This document shows, one piece after another, positions 27,770-36,006 of a DNA stretch of 57,955 nucleotides (position 1 is the stretch's first letter; each line of letters begins with the position of its first letter). This stretch comes from a virus. The notes under the pieces are model-generated. The model worked only from the letters and a program-made list of their open reading frames with translations, did not search any database and had not been told where the DNA came from. The translations under genes and the position numbers were made by a program. The stretch covers positions 1-57,955 of IMG/VR virus record IMGVR_UViG_3300027733_000003, one strand, 5' to 3'.

Positions 27770-28315
27770 TTACTCGTAAAGAATATTGATTGAACCTGCG
27801 TCAAAAGTGTCAGTGCCGTTGGTGGTGGTGATGCGTAATCGGTCAAGAGCGCCAGATGTTGTTTTAGTGCCGCTAAAAAAATTAATTGCGGGGGTTGTGC
27901 CACTACTTCTAAAAGTATTCCCTGTTAATGTCCAAATATTTGACCCTGCCAAGCTAAGAATTGCAGTGCCGCTTAAGGTATCAGTATTTACGTTAAGCCC
28001 ACCTATTTGAAACATAGTCGTAAGAACACTATCCCATGCTGCTGCTGGCGTATTGGTAATTCGTGCAGAACTACCTACATAACCTGTTGCTTCTACTGAG
28101 CCAGAACCAATTTGTAAACTTACGTTGGGTACGTTAGTGCTGGTACTTACCCCAATAAGCATCACAGTAATACGCTTTACCCATGACGGTATAGATGTAA
28201 AGTCAATGCTTGTACCGCTGGTAGATGCAACAGCAGTGCCAGAGGTAATGCCAAGAATTGCGCCAGAGTTGATCGTGACGCTTGCTGAACCATCAATAGT
28301 AGTTGTCATGCCCAT
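27770..28315 (-). CDS. Beta-rich adhesin/fibre-type protein
   Basis: The 181-residue sequence is nearly all Ser, Thr, Gly, Ile and Val in alternating strands. WVKRITVMLIGVST-type and FFSGTKTTSGALDRLRI-type motifs mark jelly-roll C-terminal domains of phage fibres. It probably binds the host surface or decorates the tail. It overlaps its neighbour by ten bases. Names are by composition and neighbours only. Confidence 0.65.
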   Translation of the reverse strand: MGMTTTIDGSASVTINSGAILGITSGTAVASTSGTSIDFTSIPSWVKRITVMLIGVSTSTNVPNVSLQIGSGSVEATGYVGSSARITNTPAAAWDSVLTTMFQIGGLNVNTDTLSGTAILSLAGSNIWTLTGNTFRSSGTTPAINFFSGTKTTSGALDRLRITTTNGTDTFDAGSINILYE

Positions 28316-28929
28316 GTCCCCACGTTAGTTGCTGCGCCAGATGCGGAAAGCGGATTGATTCGGATGTAGCTACCAATGGCTGTTGAGTAAGCCCCGCCCG
28401 GTGCGGCTGACAGCGTGTATTGCGGAATGAATGTACCGCCAGCGTTTATTGATACTGTGCCTTTTACCATAAACACATACGATCTAAATGCTGAGGTTGA
28501 TGCGTTAGTAATTACGCTGCTTGACGCTGTTTGTATAAAACTTGCTGTAACAGTTTGTCCCGTAGAAGAAAATACCGCGCCATCAGTATGGAAGGTGACG
28601 TCATGAGCAATGTTATTAACTGTTGCCGTTCCACCAAACCCTAGCGCGGTTGTGTGCGATGTTGTGCCAGCGGTTTTGCTTATTGCGACTACCAATTCAA
28701 ACTCGTATACAGTGCTTGCTGATAGCGTTACACCAACACCAAACAAACTTTGTGCGCCTGTAGCGTTTGACCCTACATAAGCAGAATCCAATCTGTAATA
28801 CTGTTGAGTCGGAACAATGCCTCGCTGTGTGCCGATAGGTGTAGCCGCAAAGATAGGGCTTGTGTATTCAATCTGCCCAGCGGCGGCTGGACTTGATAGC
28901 GTGTCAGAAGTTAAAACAAGTATTGACAT
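28306..28929 (-). CDS. Beta-rich fibre-type protein
   Basis: The 207-residue protein starts with VLTSDTLSSPAAAGQIEY, as in tail-fibre heads that carry small 'LTSDTLSSP' caps, and continues as beta strands with a core YEFELVVAISKTAG. No enzymatic motif is visible. It sits in the adhesin cassette and is likely a receptor-contact or fibre-tip module, encoded separately from the trunk. Confidence 0.65.
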   Translation of the reverse strand: MSILVLTSDTLSSPAAAGQIEYTSPIFAATPIGTQRGIVPTQQYYRLDSAYVGSNATGAQSLFGVGVTLSASTVYEFELVVAISKTAGTTSHTTALGFGGTATVNNIAHDVTFHTDGAVFSSTGQTVTASFIQTASSSVITNASTSAFRSYVFMVKGTVSINAGGTFIPQYTLSAAPGGAYSTAIGSYIRINPLSASGAATNVGTWA

Positions 28930-28931
28930 GA

Positions 28932-29198
28932 TTAAGCCTTTGGATATTTATCTTTGACTGCTTGAATTGCGGCTTTCCATGCGTCCATGCCGCCGTGATA
29001 AAGCAAATCAAACTGGTCTGTAATTGATGGGTATTCATCGGCACGTTTCTGTGTGTAAGGCCGTGCCGCTTGTTGTTCGGCACGAATGTCTTCAGCTTCA
29101 GCATCAGTGATTGATATTTTGTCGCCAATCAAATCGTCCTGTGAGCCATCAAGCTCATAAGCAAAAATGTTGTTGCTAGCATCTTTAAATAATTTCAT
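28932..29198 (-). CDS. Tail-fibre assembly type protein
   Basis: The 88-residue protein begins with a short beta part (FKDASNNIFAYELDG) and ends with RADEYPSITDQFDLLYHGG, then MDAWKAAIQAVKDKYPKA. The 'YPS-DQ-D-LYH-G-DAWK' ending is typical of small XkdW-like proteins encoded next to phage fibre genes. It probably assists fibre folding or attachment. It is followed by another fibre-type gene. Confidence 0.75.
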   Translation of the reverse strand: MKLFKDASNNIFAYELDGSQDDLIGDKISITDAEAEDIRAEQQAARPYTQKRADEYPSITDQFDLLYHGGMDAWKAAIQAVKDKYPKA

Positions 29199-29207
29199 GA
29201 TTTATCC

Positions 29208-29585
29208 TTATCTCAACTCAAGCCAGAATACACCACTGTTTACGCTTGCAATTCTGTATGTGTCACCGTTTGGAACTATAAAAGTTACAGGGACAAATGC
29301 CGCAAATGTTTGCGTAGTTAACCCGCCGATAATTACGCTATTACTTGCAGAACTACCACCCATAATAAACACAGTAATCGGCCTGCCTGAACTATTTGTG
29401 TACGTTGTTGCAGCGGCTCTACTTGCGCTTAAGTTTTGCCATGTTTGACCAATGCCAATTACATCTGCTTGCAATGCCACCGTGCCTGTAACCGCTTGCA
29501 AAGTCAGCGTGTTTGTACCCGCAACGGCTGGCGCGGCAACAGTGATCGTGCCGCTGGTGTCGCCTGTTAAAACAAGTGAACTCAT
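29208..29585 (-). CDS. Short fibre protein
   Basis: The 125-residue protein starts LVLTGDTSGTITVAAPAVAG, a tail-fibre 'cap' unit, and ends in a compact beta module (VPVTFIVPNGDTYRIASVNSG). The first unit repeats the design of the neighbouring fibre genes, suggesting shared attachment with different tips. Confidence 0.65.
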   Translation of the reverse strand: MSSLVLTGDTSGTITVAAPAVAGTNTLTLQAVTGTVALQADVIGIGQTWQNLSASRAAATTYTNSSGRPITVFIMGGSSASNSVIIGGLTTQTFAAFVPVTFIVPNGDTYRIASVNSGVFWLELR

Positions 29586-29594
29586 ATTATTCCT

Positions 29595-30524
29595 TTACAA
29601 AACAACGTAACGGCTACCAGTGGGTACGGTCAACGTCACACCAGTTCCAAGAATTATAGGGCCAACAGAATGGGCATTTTTGTTGGTTGTAATGGCGTAA
29701 CTTGCCGATATGGTGAGAAAGTTTTCAAAGATTACACCGCCAGCCACTGCGCCAGTACCAGTAGCAACACCACTGGTTAGTTGAAATTGAGTGCCATCAT
29801 AGATAATCTGTACGGCAGCACCAATAAGTATGTCGTTAGATGCAAGAGCAGTGCTACCAAACTTGGTAATAGCTTTAGCACCTAGACCGTTTAGGTTAAT
29901 TGTTACCGCCCCAATATTAGAAGCAGCAGCAACAAACCTAAATGTTTGACCAGTTGCGTAAGACGCAATTGAAGGAGTTACAGTACCTGTAATAGTACTA
30001 GTACCAGCAACACTTCCAATTAATATCTCAGTACCATTCTGACCAACAGCAGCTAAATTGGTACGAGCGCCGCTAGCTGTAGTAGAACCTGTACCACCAC
30101 TTGCTACGGGCAAAGCGCCACCAGCAAAAGTAGGAACGTTTGTGAAAGATACAGCAGGCCCAGTAAAACTGTTTGTACCTGAAAATGTATTCGCCGCAGA
30201 AAATGTATTGGGGCCGTCTTGAGTAGCAAAGTTGGTAAGGGCCGCAGCGGTTACACGAAGTTCAAGTTTGTCAGCTGCTGCATATGCACGGGCTGTGGTG
30301 CCTTCTTGCGCACGAGTAGCAGTCAAAGTATCTCCCGAACGGGCTGTAATTTTGACAATCTCAATATTGTTACTGGAGTCCACCAATGTGGCGTAGAAAT
30401 AATCTCCAGCACCCAAAGTTGGAAACAAAGCTCCTTGGCTAGTTGTTACAGTCAAGCTGGTCGACGAAGTTGTTATAGACGCTGCAAGCGTTGCTGTTGC
30501 GTTGTTTGTAAATTTGATACTCAT
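29595..30524 (-). CDS. Tail fibre protein
   Basis: The 309-residue protein has an N-terminal module FTNNATATLAASITTSSTSL (a domain found at the head of phage fibres), then TATRAQEGTTARAYAAADKLELR. A beta-repeat trunk follows (NTFSAANTFSGTNSFTG, three FxG steps), then a compact C-terminal beta domain ending VTLTVPTGSRYVVL. The ending is shared in style with the 581-residue fibre, so the two may use one tip fold. Likely trimeric and receptor-binding. Confidence 0.78.
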   Translation of the reverse strand: MSIKFTNNATATLAASITTSSTSLTVTTSQGALFPTLGAGDYFYATLVDSSNNIEIVKITARSGDTLTATRAQEGTTARAYAAADKLELRVTAAALTNFATQDGPNTFSAANTFSGTNSFTGPAVSFTNVPTFAGGALPVASGGTGSTTASGARTNLAAVGQNGTEILIGSVAGTSTITGTVTPSIASYATGQTFRFVAAASNIGAVTINLNGLGAKAITKFGSTALASNDILIGAAVQIIYDGTQFQLTSGVATGTGAVAGGVIFENFLTISASYAITTNKNAHSVGPIILGTGVTLTVPTGSRYVVL

Positions 30525-30535
30525 TTAGCTACCTT

Positions 30536-30907
30536 TTATTTCAGGTTACGCAGCTTGTACAGCGTGCTCAAGTACAACGCCACAGCTTCGTCAATCAAGT
30601 TTTGAATGGCAGTTTCTGTGCGCTCAACAGCGGTGTACCGAAGTTTTTCAATGGCCGCAAGCTGCTGTTCCAGAACCACGTCAATTGAGCCAGTCATATC
30701 ATTATCCAAAAGGGGTATTTTGTCAATGATTCCGTTCCGTCCTTGGTAGGCTTCAGCAATTGAGTCGGCAATCTCTACGACTTCATTGTAAAACGTGCTT
30801 AGCGCCATGTGTTGGGAAAAGCTTTTTGTACGCAGATGTTCCCGGTGGGCAATTTCCCGTCCTAGGAACAACATGGCAATAAGCTGCCCAATCTTGGTTG
30901 AGTCCAT
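30536..30907 (-). CDS. DUF5856-like helical-bundle protein
   Basis: The 123-residue protein is all helical. It opens with KIGQLIAMLFLGREIAHREH, then SFSQHMALSTFYNEVVEIAD and SIAEAYQGRNGIID, a pattern of Dps/ferritin-like four-helix bundles grouped as DUF5856. Some histidine and glutamate positions fit a metal-site-like layout, but I cannot confirm a ferroxidase centre. It lies between two fibre genes, which is a common location for this family in aquatic phages. Function unknown. Confidence 0.75.
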   Translation of the reverse strand: MDSTKIGQLIAMLFLGREIAHREHLRTKSFSQHMALSTFYNEVVEIADSIAEAYQGRNGIIDKIPLLDNDMTGSIDVVLEQQLAAIEKLRYTAVERTETAIQNLIDEAVALYLSTLYKLRNLK

Positions 30908-30919
30908 TATGTGTTTCCT

Positions 30920-32665
30920 TTATAAAATAACCCAACGGCTACCGCTGGAAACTGTAACTGACTGACCAGATGCAATTGTCATTTTTCCAACTGACATCGC
31001 TGAATTGCCCGTTGCAATCGTGTAACTTGTAGCTACAGTTTGGCTATTAACATGAATTCCGTTGGTTGCATTGACAATAGATGACTGCAATTCACCTGTG
31101 GATGGCTTGTAAAGGTATTTTGCATTGCTTGTGTAAACAGTTAATGCTGTACCAGTCGTAGCAGACGCAAATAATGGGTAGACATTGGTTGCCGTAGTGG
31201 TGTCGTTGCTGATTGCCGCGCCGCCTACTGATGCCCATGTAGTGCCGTTATGCCCTTCAAATTGCGTTGTAGTGGTGTTGAAACGCAAATAACCAGCAAC
31301 TCCTGTTGGCTGCTGTGCTGTTGTTCCTTTAGGGATTAGTACGGCATCTGTTGCGCTGATAGCCAAGGTAACGGCTGGAGATGCTGTGCCAAGTCCGACT
31401 TTACCGGTTGCATCTTTGTAAATCTGATTTGTGCCGATAGCAATAATGCCCGTGCCGCCTGTCAGTGTGGTCGTGTAAGCAAGCGCAGTAAATGAACCTG
31501 CCGCAGATGCTGTTCCACCAATAGCTGGAGGACTGGCCAAATAAGTGCTGAAACCTGTACCGCTGACAGTACTGGACGCAGACAACGTAGTGAACGCGCC
31601 TGCCGCTGCCGCTGTACCGCCAATTGCTGGGGGTGACGCTAAGTATGTAGAGAATCCAGTGCCACTGACGGTACTTGATGCAGATAAGGTGGTAAACGCC
31701 CCGGCAGCTGCTGCGGTACCGCCAATAGCTGGAGGGCTGGCCAAATACGTAGAGAACCCAGTGCCGCTAACAGTACTGGACGCAGCCAACGTTGTGAATG
31801 CGCCTGTTGATGCTGTTGTTGCCCCAACCGTTCCGTTAATGTTGAAGTTGGTGGCAGTACCTGTAATGTTTGTACCAACCAATGCAGACGGTGTGCCAAG
31901 GGCCGGAGTCACTAATGTAGGCGATGTAGCAAGAACAACTACAGTTCCTGTACCTGTTGTCGAATAGGATGTACCCCAAGCTGAGCCTGTACTGTTAGCA
32001 ATACCTGTTGCTGGATATGTAAATAAATATGGCGCAGCAAATTGAGTAAACGTAATAGCTGTAGTTCCAACAGTAATTGGGAGTGGTGTTTGCTGCACCC
32101 ATGAGCTATTGGATAAGCTGCCACCAGACAATACAAGGATAAAGTCGCCAGCGTCAATTTCGTTTGTACCAGACCCGCTGGTATCGTAATCAGTTGCACG
32201 GGTCAGGATATAAGGCAGTACCGCTGTACCCGCTTGAGTCAGCGTGTATACCCCATTGTTAGCGCCAGCTACTTCATTCTTTATTAAAAGCCGTTTACCA
32301 ACATCGCCAATAACCAATGTATAGCCATCAATGGTTAGCGTACCAACTGCTACAGCAGTTAAGGTAGCCCCCACCCCGCTTGAACCGTTGTTATAGGTGT
32401 TTGCTGCTAGGGCTGCTATTGTTGCGTAGTTACAAGCCGAGTGAAAATTAAGGCCAGAAGCAATTCCATCAACATATAACTTATTTGCAATATCAGTATT
32501 TGCAGATGGCGCTGTAGAGATTGTTCCTGTCGTCAAAGCAACGGAAGTAATATCCGTGTTTGCGCCTACCGCTGCTTTACCGGTGTTTAAGTTGGTAAAG
32601 TTGGCATCAACTTCCGTATTGGTTAACGGAGAACCTTTACCGGCCCGAGTGACAATCGTTACCAT
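30920..32665 (-). CDS. Large tail fibre with tandem repeats
   Basis: The 581-residue protein has an N-terminal head (TRAGKGSPLTNTEVDANFTN, a standard fibre attachment segment). A carbohydrate-type beta domain (about 60-230) and a repeat trunk follow. Between about 285 and 400 a 34-residue unit (FTTLSASSTVSGTGFSTYLA, then SPPAIGGTA) occurs three times nearly unchanged. The C-terminus has a compact tip ending QSVTVSSGSRWVIL, similar to the 309-residue fibre. It is the main host-recognition candidate. Recombination between repeats could change trunk length. Confidence 0.82.
   Translation of the reverse strand: MVTIVTRAGKGSPLTNTEVDANFTNLNTGKAAVGANTDITSVALTTGTISTAPSANTDIANKLYVDGIASGLNFHSACNYATIAALAANTYNNGSSGVGATLTAVAVGTLTIDGYTLVIGDVGKRLLIKNEVAGANNGVYTLTQAGTAVLPYILTRATDYDTSGSGTNEIDAGDFILVLSGGSLSNSSWVQQTPLPITVGTTAITFTQFAAPYLFTYPATGIANSTGSAWGTSYSTTGTGTVVVLATSPTLVTPALGTPSALVGTNITGTATNFNINGTVGATTASTGAFTTLAASSTVSGTGFSTYLASPPAIGGTAAAAGAFTTLSASSTVSGTGFSTYLASPPAIGGTAAAAGAFTTLSASSTVSGTGFSTYLASPPAIGGTASAAGSFTALAYTTTLTGGTGIIAIGTNQIYKDATGKVGLGTASPAVTLAISATDAVLIPKGTTAQQPTGVAGYLRFNTTTTQFEGHNGTTWASVGGAAISNDTTTATNVYPLFASATTGTALTVYTSNAKYLYKPSTGELQSSIVNATNGIHVNSQTVATSYTIATGNSAMSVGKMTIASGQSVTVSSGSRWVIL
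31530..31820 (-). repeat. Three tandem 102-bp repeats in the tail fibre gene
   Basis: Units of 102 bases (34 codons) follow one another, marked by the recurring TACTTRGCCA-like stretch every 102 bases, with several synonymous differences between copies. The differences imply purifying selection on the protein and not recent copying. They build the fibre trunk. Confidence 0.85.
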
Positions 32666-32676
32666 CTACTCTCCAA

Positions 32677-33123
32677 TCAGGAGACTGTAATAGTCCAAGT
32701 GATGCTCATTGCATCAGCAGCACCTTTATTGACAACAGAAAATACTGTGCGGCAAAGCATTGTTCCTGCGGAAGCCGCATTAAAAATACCTGCTTCAGTA
32801 ACTGCACCAGTACCAGTTCCGGCCGGAAAACTTGCTATGTATTCAATAGCATTTGTAGTCACAGTAGTCGAGGTCAGAGTTACCCGAGAACCAGAAATTA
32901 CGGTTTGTAAAGTTGTATCGCCTACTGCGGCTGCTGTAGTTCCAGTGCCTAACTCCATGTGTGTCATGGCAGTAGCAGTCGCATCTTTCATACGTGACGC
33001 TATGTAGTTTTTGCCTACAGTGACTACCAAATTTTTAATTTCGCGGGTGTCTTTAACCATGCCGCTTTCATCAAAAAGGTCAATTCGGACATCACCGGTA
33101 ATTTTGATACTGTCGTTAATCAT
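32677..33123 (-). CDS. Beta-rich tail/receptor-region protein
   Basis: The 148-residue protein begins INDSIKITGDVRIDLFDESG and continues NLVVTVGKNYIASRMKDAT, the opening of a family of small phage tail proteins placed next to fibre genes. Later strands (VTEAGIFNAASAGTMLCRTV) fit the same fold. The family is structural, without enzymatic motif. Confidence 0.72.
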   Translation of the reverse strand: MINDSIKITGDVRIDLFDESGMVKDTREIKNLVVTVGKNYIASRMKDATATAMTHMELGTGTTAAAVGDTTLQTVISGSRVTLTSTTVTTNAIEYIASFPAGTGTGAVTEAGIFNAASAGTMLCRTVFSVVNKGAADAMSITWTITVS

Positions 33124-33135
33124 GGTTGCTCCTGC

Positions 33136-33864
33136 TTAGAAAGTTCTGGACTCGCCAACATAATCCGCAGCAAAGTATGTAATGTCGCAATAATTCTGCG
33201 CAACTACCAGCCCGCTGTCTGATGTAGACATTGTCTCTGAAAAAAGTTTACTTGTCGCTAATCTTGTAACATCTGGTGAAGAAACAGTATCACTGTATGC
33301 CGGTGAATAAACAACAGCTGTAAAGTCGCTTAACGAAAAAGAATCTGCTTTTGTGATACCAACCGCAATTACTTTTGTGTCTGATGTAGAAACTGTTTCA
33401 ACGTAAGCTGGGCTAATTAACTTAGCTGCACTATCAACTAAAGAAATTGTTTCTGCAAAGTCCCGAATAAATATCAAAACAGTAACAACGTTATCTGACA
33501 TAGCCACGCTGTCTGAAGTTGCTTGATCAAAAGCAATAGTAGTTGCGTCGTCAAGATAAAAAGAATCTGCATCAGCAATTTTTGAAACAACAAATGCTGT
33601 GTTTTCAACAACAGTGACTAAGTCTGTAGTGTATTTAAACAAGCCTGTTGTATCTAAGTAAGCAGCAGATGCGAGAAGAATATATGAAATATCCGATACT
33701 GGGTACACATGAGCAACAGTGGCTGCGGCAATTTGCGCAGAGGTAGCAACTACAGGGTACTGATTACTTTCAGAAACTACCGGCGAGACAACTACAACAC
33801 CTGCTCTCAGTTTGACTGATGTGACGCTAGATGTTGGGTTGGCAAGGGTAATTTTTGCGGGCAT
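33136..33864 (-). CDS. Repetitive beta protein of the tail-fibre cassette
   Basis: The 242-residue protein contains repeated short units built around 'D-s-v-s-l-S-D' (DSFSLSDFTAVVYSPAYSD, DSVAMSDNVVTV and similar), spaced about 30-40 residues. The repeats suggest a solenoid or stalk. The first 60 residues look like a separate attachment unit. It overlaps the next gene by one base. No known family is recognised. Confidence 0.65.
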   Translation of the reverse strand: MPAKITLANPTSSVTSVKLRAGVVVVSPVVSESNQYPVVATSAQIAAATVAHVYPVSDISYILLASAAYLDTTGLFKYTTDLVTVVENTAFVVSKIADADSFYLDDATTIAFDQATSDSVAMSDNVVTVLIFIRDFAETISLVDSAAKLISPAYVETVSTSDTKVIAVGITKADSFSLSDFTAVVYSPAYSDTVSSPDVTRLATSKLFSETMSTSDSGLVVAQNYCDITYFAADYVGESRTF

Positions 33865-34196
33865 TAGAAATCAGCCCTTACTTTAAATTTCAACACGTCA
33901 TACACTGTTTGAATAGTACCGTCGGCAAATGTAATTTCTATCTCACCTTCATAGTCTCCTGCGTCTCCTGTCAACATGGCAGGATTAGACGATGGATAGA
34001 AAGTAACTTCTCCATTGGGGCCATTAGTAATTGAGCCAGTCACTGTAGCTTGTAAAGTAGACGAACCAAGTGCACGAAATTTTAATAGAACTGTTGCACC
34101 AGTAATAGGAATTACAGCACCAGTTGTGTCGTCTGTGATATTACACACCAACGCAGGGCGGGTATCATCTTTAACCAGTTTAATTTTGTCAGTCAT
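33864..34196 (-). CDS. BppU-like N-terminal domain protein
   Basis: The 110-residue protein resembles the N-terminal domain of BppU-type baseplate or tail proteins. The pattern is DDTRPALVCNITDDTTG, then PITGATVLLKFR, an N-G-P-N-G-E turn and GDYEGEIEITFADG with VYDVLKFKV. In siphophages this domain anchors receptor-binding proteins. Here the stand-alone copy probably links fibres to the tail. It overlaps both neighbours by 1-4 bases. Confidence 0.75.
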   Translation of the reverse strand: MTDKIKLVKDDTRPALVCNITDDTTGAVIPITGATVLLKFRALGSSTLQATVTGSITNGPNGEVTFYPSSNPAMLTGDAGDYEGEIEITFADGTIQTVYDVLKFKVRADF

Positions 34197-34843
34197 ACAA
34201 GCCTCTGAAATTCAATTTGAACTGACGCACGAGTCAAGCCCTTATTCACTTGGGTACGAACATCAGCCATAACATCATTGAAACGCTTCAGGTATTCCAT
34301 TGATGTTTTGAGATCGTAGTATGGTTGGTTTGGTGTGTTGTACAACCTTGCTCGTGCACCATACGCAATGTCTTCAAGAAACCGTTCAAAGATTTCTTCT
34401 TGTATGGTTGTAGATGCACGACTTGGCTTCAACGCAGCCAACACACGAATTTTGTTTGCCTCAGTTACTTTAGGGTAAGGCACTAAACGAATCTCTTGTG
34501 AAGACGGGCGGTAGTAGTAATAGGGATTTCCATCTAACGTATTCCAGTTAGTTGTGCGGTAAATCTGTGTCAACTGCTCAATTGACTTTGGCACAAGAAA
34601 CTGTTCGCCGTACCAGCACTCAATAATGTCAGCAATTTTGTATGTGCCTTCATTAGCTTCAAGGTCATATGTGCCAATTGTTGCAACACCAGCCATTGGG
34701 TCAAGGTGCTGTTGAATGTACCGAGTCTCTTGGCAGAATTCTACGCAAGCATTCCGAATTGCGTTAAACGCAACAACCTCAGGCACGTCCTTAACAAACT
34801 GCATAACTTCTGGCAAAAACAAGTCGTATGCAACTTCGCTCAT
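34193..34843 (-). CDS. Tail adaptor/tubular protein candidate (gp11-like)
   Basis: The 216-residue, mainly helical protein has LPEVMQFVKDVPEVVAFNAI and FCQETRYIQQHLDPM, a start shared by podovirus head-tail adaptors. It ends in a helical region (FERFLEDIAYGARARLYN). It follows the other adaptor gene with a four-base overlap. By position between capsid and fibre genes it should sit below the portal. Confidence 0.7.
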   Translation of the reverse strand: MSEVAYDLFLPEVMQFVKDVPEVVAFNAIRNACVEFCQETRYIQQHLDPMAGVATIGTYDLEANEGTYKIADIIECWYGEQFLVPKSIEQLTQIYRTTNWNTLDGNPYYYYRPSSQEIRLVPYPKVTEANKIRVLAALKPSRASTTIQEEIFERFLEDIAYGARARLYNTPNQPYYDLKTSMEYLKRFNDVMADVRTQVNKGLTRASVQIEFQRLV

Positions 34844-35526
34844 GATATTGATCCGGGCATAGTGGGGTTACGAGGCAACAAGCCCAATTCAGGTGAACCT
34901 GTTGTTTCAGACTGACCTTTAACGCTTGTAGAGGCTGAAAATGTAGTCAGATACATCTGACCCAAAGTGACACCTGCTGCGTACTCAGCATCTTTGGTAC
35001 AGGCACGGAACATGATGTAGTCCAGCAAAGGGCCTTGGTACACATCAAAGATTGGAATAACTTGAGCCTCAGAAGTTAAATCAACAGGCTGCAATGAATA
35101 GTTGATCTCAATATAGTTTGTGCCCGTGCTTGGCGGATATACGTAATACGCCGTCTGGTCTTGCAAGTCGTAAATATAATTTTTAGTAATCGCACTAGCA
35201 GTGGTTGTGTGCCAGTCTGGATTAAACGCATCCAACAACTCTCGAGAAATGATGCGAACAGCACGACCCGGAGTTGTGCCTGTAGTACCCATATTCCGGT
35301 AAATGCCTAAAAGCATCCACCCGCCCGTAGGCAAAGTTTGTCTTGTTCCCGCTACAAGCTGCACCGCAACGGGTGTATTTGTAGCATTTGGCTGCATGAG
35401 CACAATTTGACGTAAGCCGTCATTGAGCCATTTTAATAGCTCCGCCCTTGTCCAGCGAACGCCAGAAATGTCGATAAGCTGTATTACAGCTTTATCAATA
35501 ATAGCCCCAGCGGTAACTGTACCCAT
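34840..35526 (-). CDS. Head-tail connector candidate (DUF6682/gp4-like)
   Basis: The 228-residue protein starts TVTAGAIIDKAVIQLIDISG followed by VRWTRAELLKWLNDGLRQIV, the N-terminal layout of short connector proteins that bind beneath the portal in podoviruses. It is followed by a beta-rich part with YYVYPPSTGTNYIEINYS and a helical end. The position directly after capsid genes supports the call. Confidence 0.75.
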   Translation of the reverse strand: MGTVTAGAIIDKAVIQLIDISGVRWTRAELLKWLNDGLRQIVLMQPNATNTPVAVQLVAGTRQTLPTGGWMLLGIYRNMGTTGTTPGRAVRIISRELLDAFNPDWHTTTASAITKNYIYDLQDQTAYYVYPPSTGTNYIEINYSLQPVDLTSEAQVIPIFDVYQGPLLDYIMFRACTKDAEYAAGVTLGQMYLTTFSASTSVKGQSETTGSPELGLLPRNPTMPGSIS

Positions 35527-35543
35527 GCAACTTCCTTCAATTA

Positions 35544-35563
35544 ATAGGGGCCGAAGCCCCTAT
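35544..35563 (-). terminator. Hairpin with TTCG loop after the decoration-type gene
   Basis: Read leftward, ATAGGGGC-TTCG-GCCCCTAT forms a perfect 8-bp stem, but only weak U's follow (TAATTG). The stable UUCG loop on the leftward strand shows that it works in the late mRNA, as a weak terminator or a 3'-end processing or protection hairpin for the upstream capsid genes. Confidence 0.65.
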
Positions 35564-35567
35564 TTTA

Positions 35568-35957
35568 TCAAGCACCTTTAATGGCGATCCAAGTTGCAGC
35601 TGTGTCATCCACTTTAATAAATTGAGCAACTGTAACAGTTGATAGCGAATAGGCTGCACCTGCCGTGCCTCCATTTATAACGCCTGTCGATGCTGTTGCA
35701 GAACCATAAACTTTTAAAGTAGCAGCTGAAGTGTTTGCCACCACAACTGTATCACCAGCTACACGGTTTGTAGGAAGAGTTACCCCATCTGTTGTACTAG
35801 CGACAACTGTCGATACCACGTTTATATCAGCAGTCAAAGCCGTACCAGTTGTAATGGTAGTACCAGCAGCAGCAATACCAGTTGCCACAGTACCAACAAC
35901 ACCGAGGGCTTGAGTGCCGTATAAACCGCTAATTATCAAGTCATTTTTCGTAGTCAT
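35568..35957 (-). CDS. Capsid decoration-type protein candidate
   Basis: It encodes 129 residues from ATG 35957, which has AAAGGA upstream; a longer in-frame start at 35990 lies in the terminator stem and is rejected. The sequence is Thr/Ala/Gly/Val rich and beta-like (DLIISGLYGTQALGVVGTV; later TVAQFIKVDDTAATWIAIKG). Directly after the major capsid gene, such small beta proteins often decorate or stabilise the shell, and the terminators on both sides suggest separate dosing. Confidence 0.6.
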   Translation of the reverse strand: MTTKNDLIISGLYGTQALGVVGTVATGIAAAGTTITTGTALTADINVVSTVVASTTDGVTLPTNRVAGDTVVVANTSAATLKVYGSATASTGVINGGTAGAAYSLSTVTVAQFIKVDDTAATWIAIKGA

Positions 35958-35974
35958 GTTTTTTCCTTTAGGTA

Positions 35975-35998
35975 AGAAAAGCGGGGCCAAAGCCCCGC
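35975..35998 (-). terminator. Terminator after the major capsid gene
   Basis: Read leftward, GCGGGGC and GCCCCGC form a 7-bp stem around TTTG, followed by TTTTCTT. It lies between the capsid stop and the next gene's ribosome site. It probably lowers read-through and so raises capsid mRNA relative to tail genes. Confidence 0.8.
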
Positions 35999-36006
35999 CT
36001 TATTCT

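Noticed and set aside
31530-31820. A CRISPR or mobile repeat
   Set aside because: The 102-bp units are in frame in a fibre gene and differ at synonymous positions, so they encode protein repeats.
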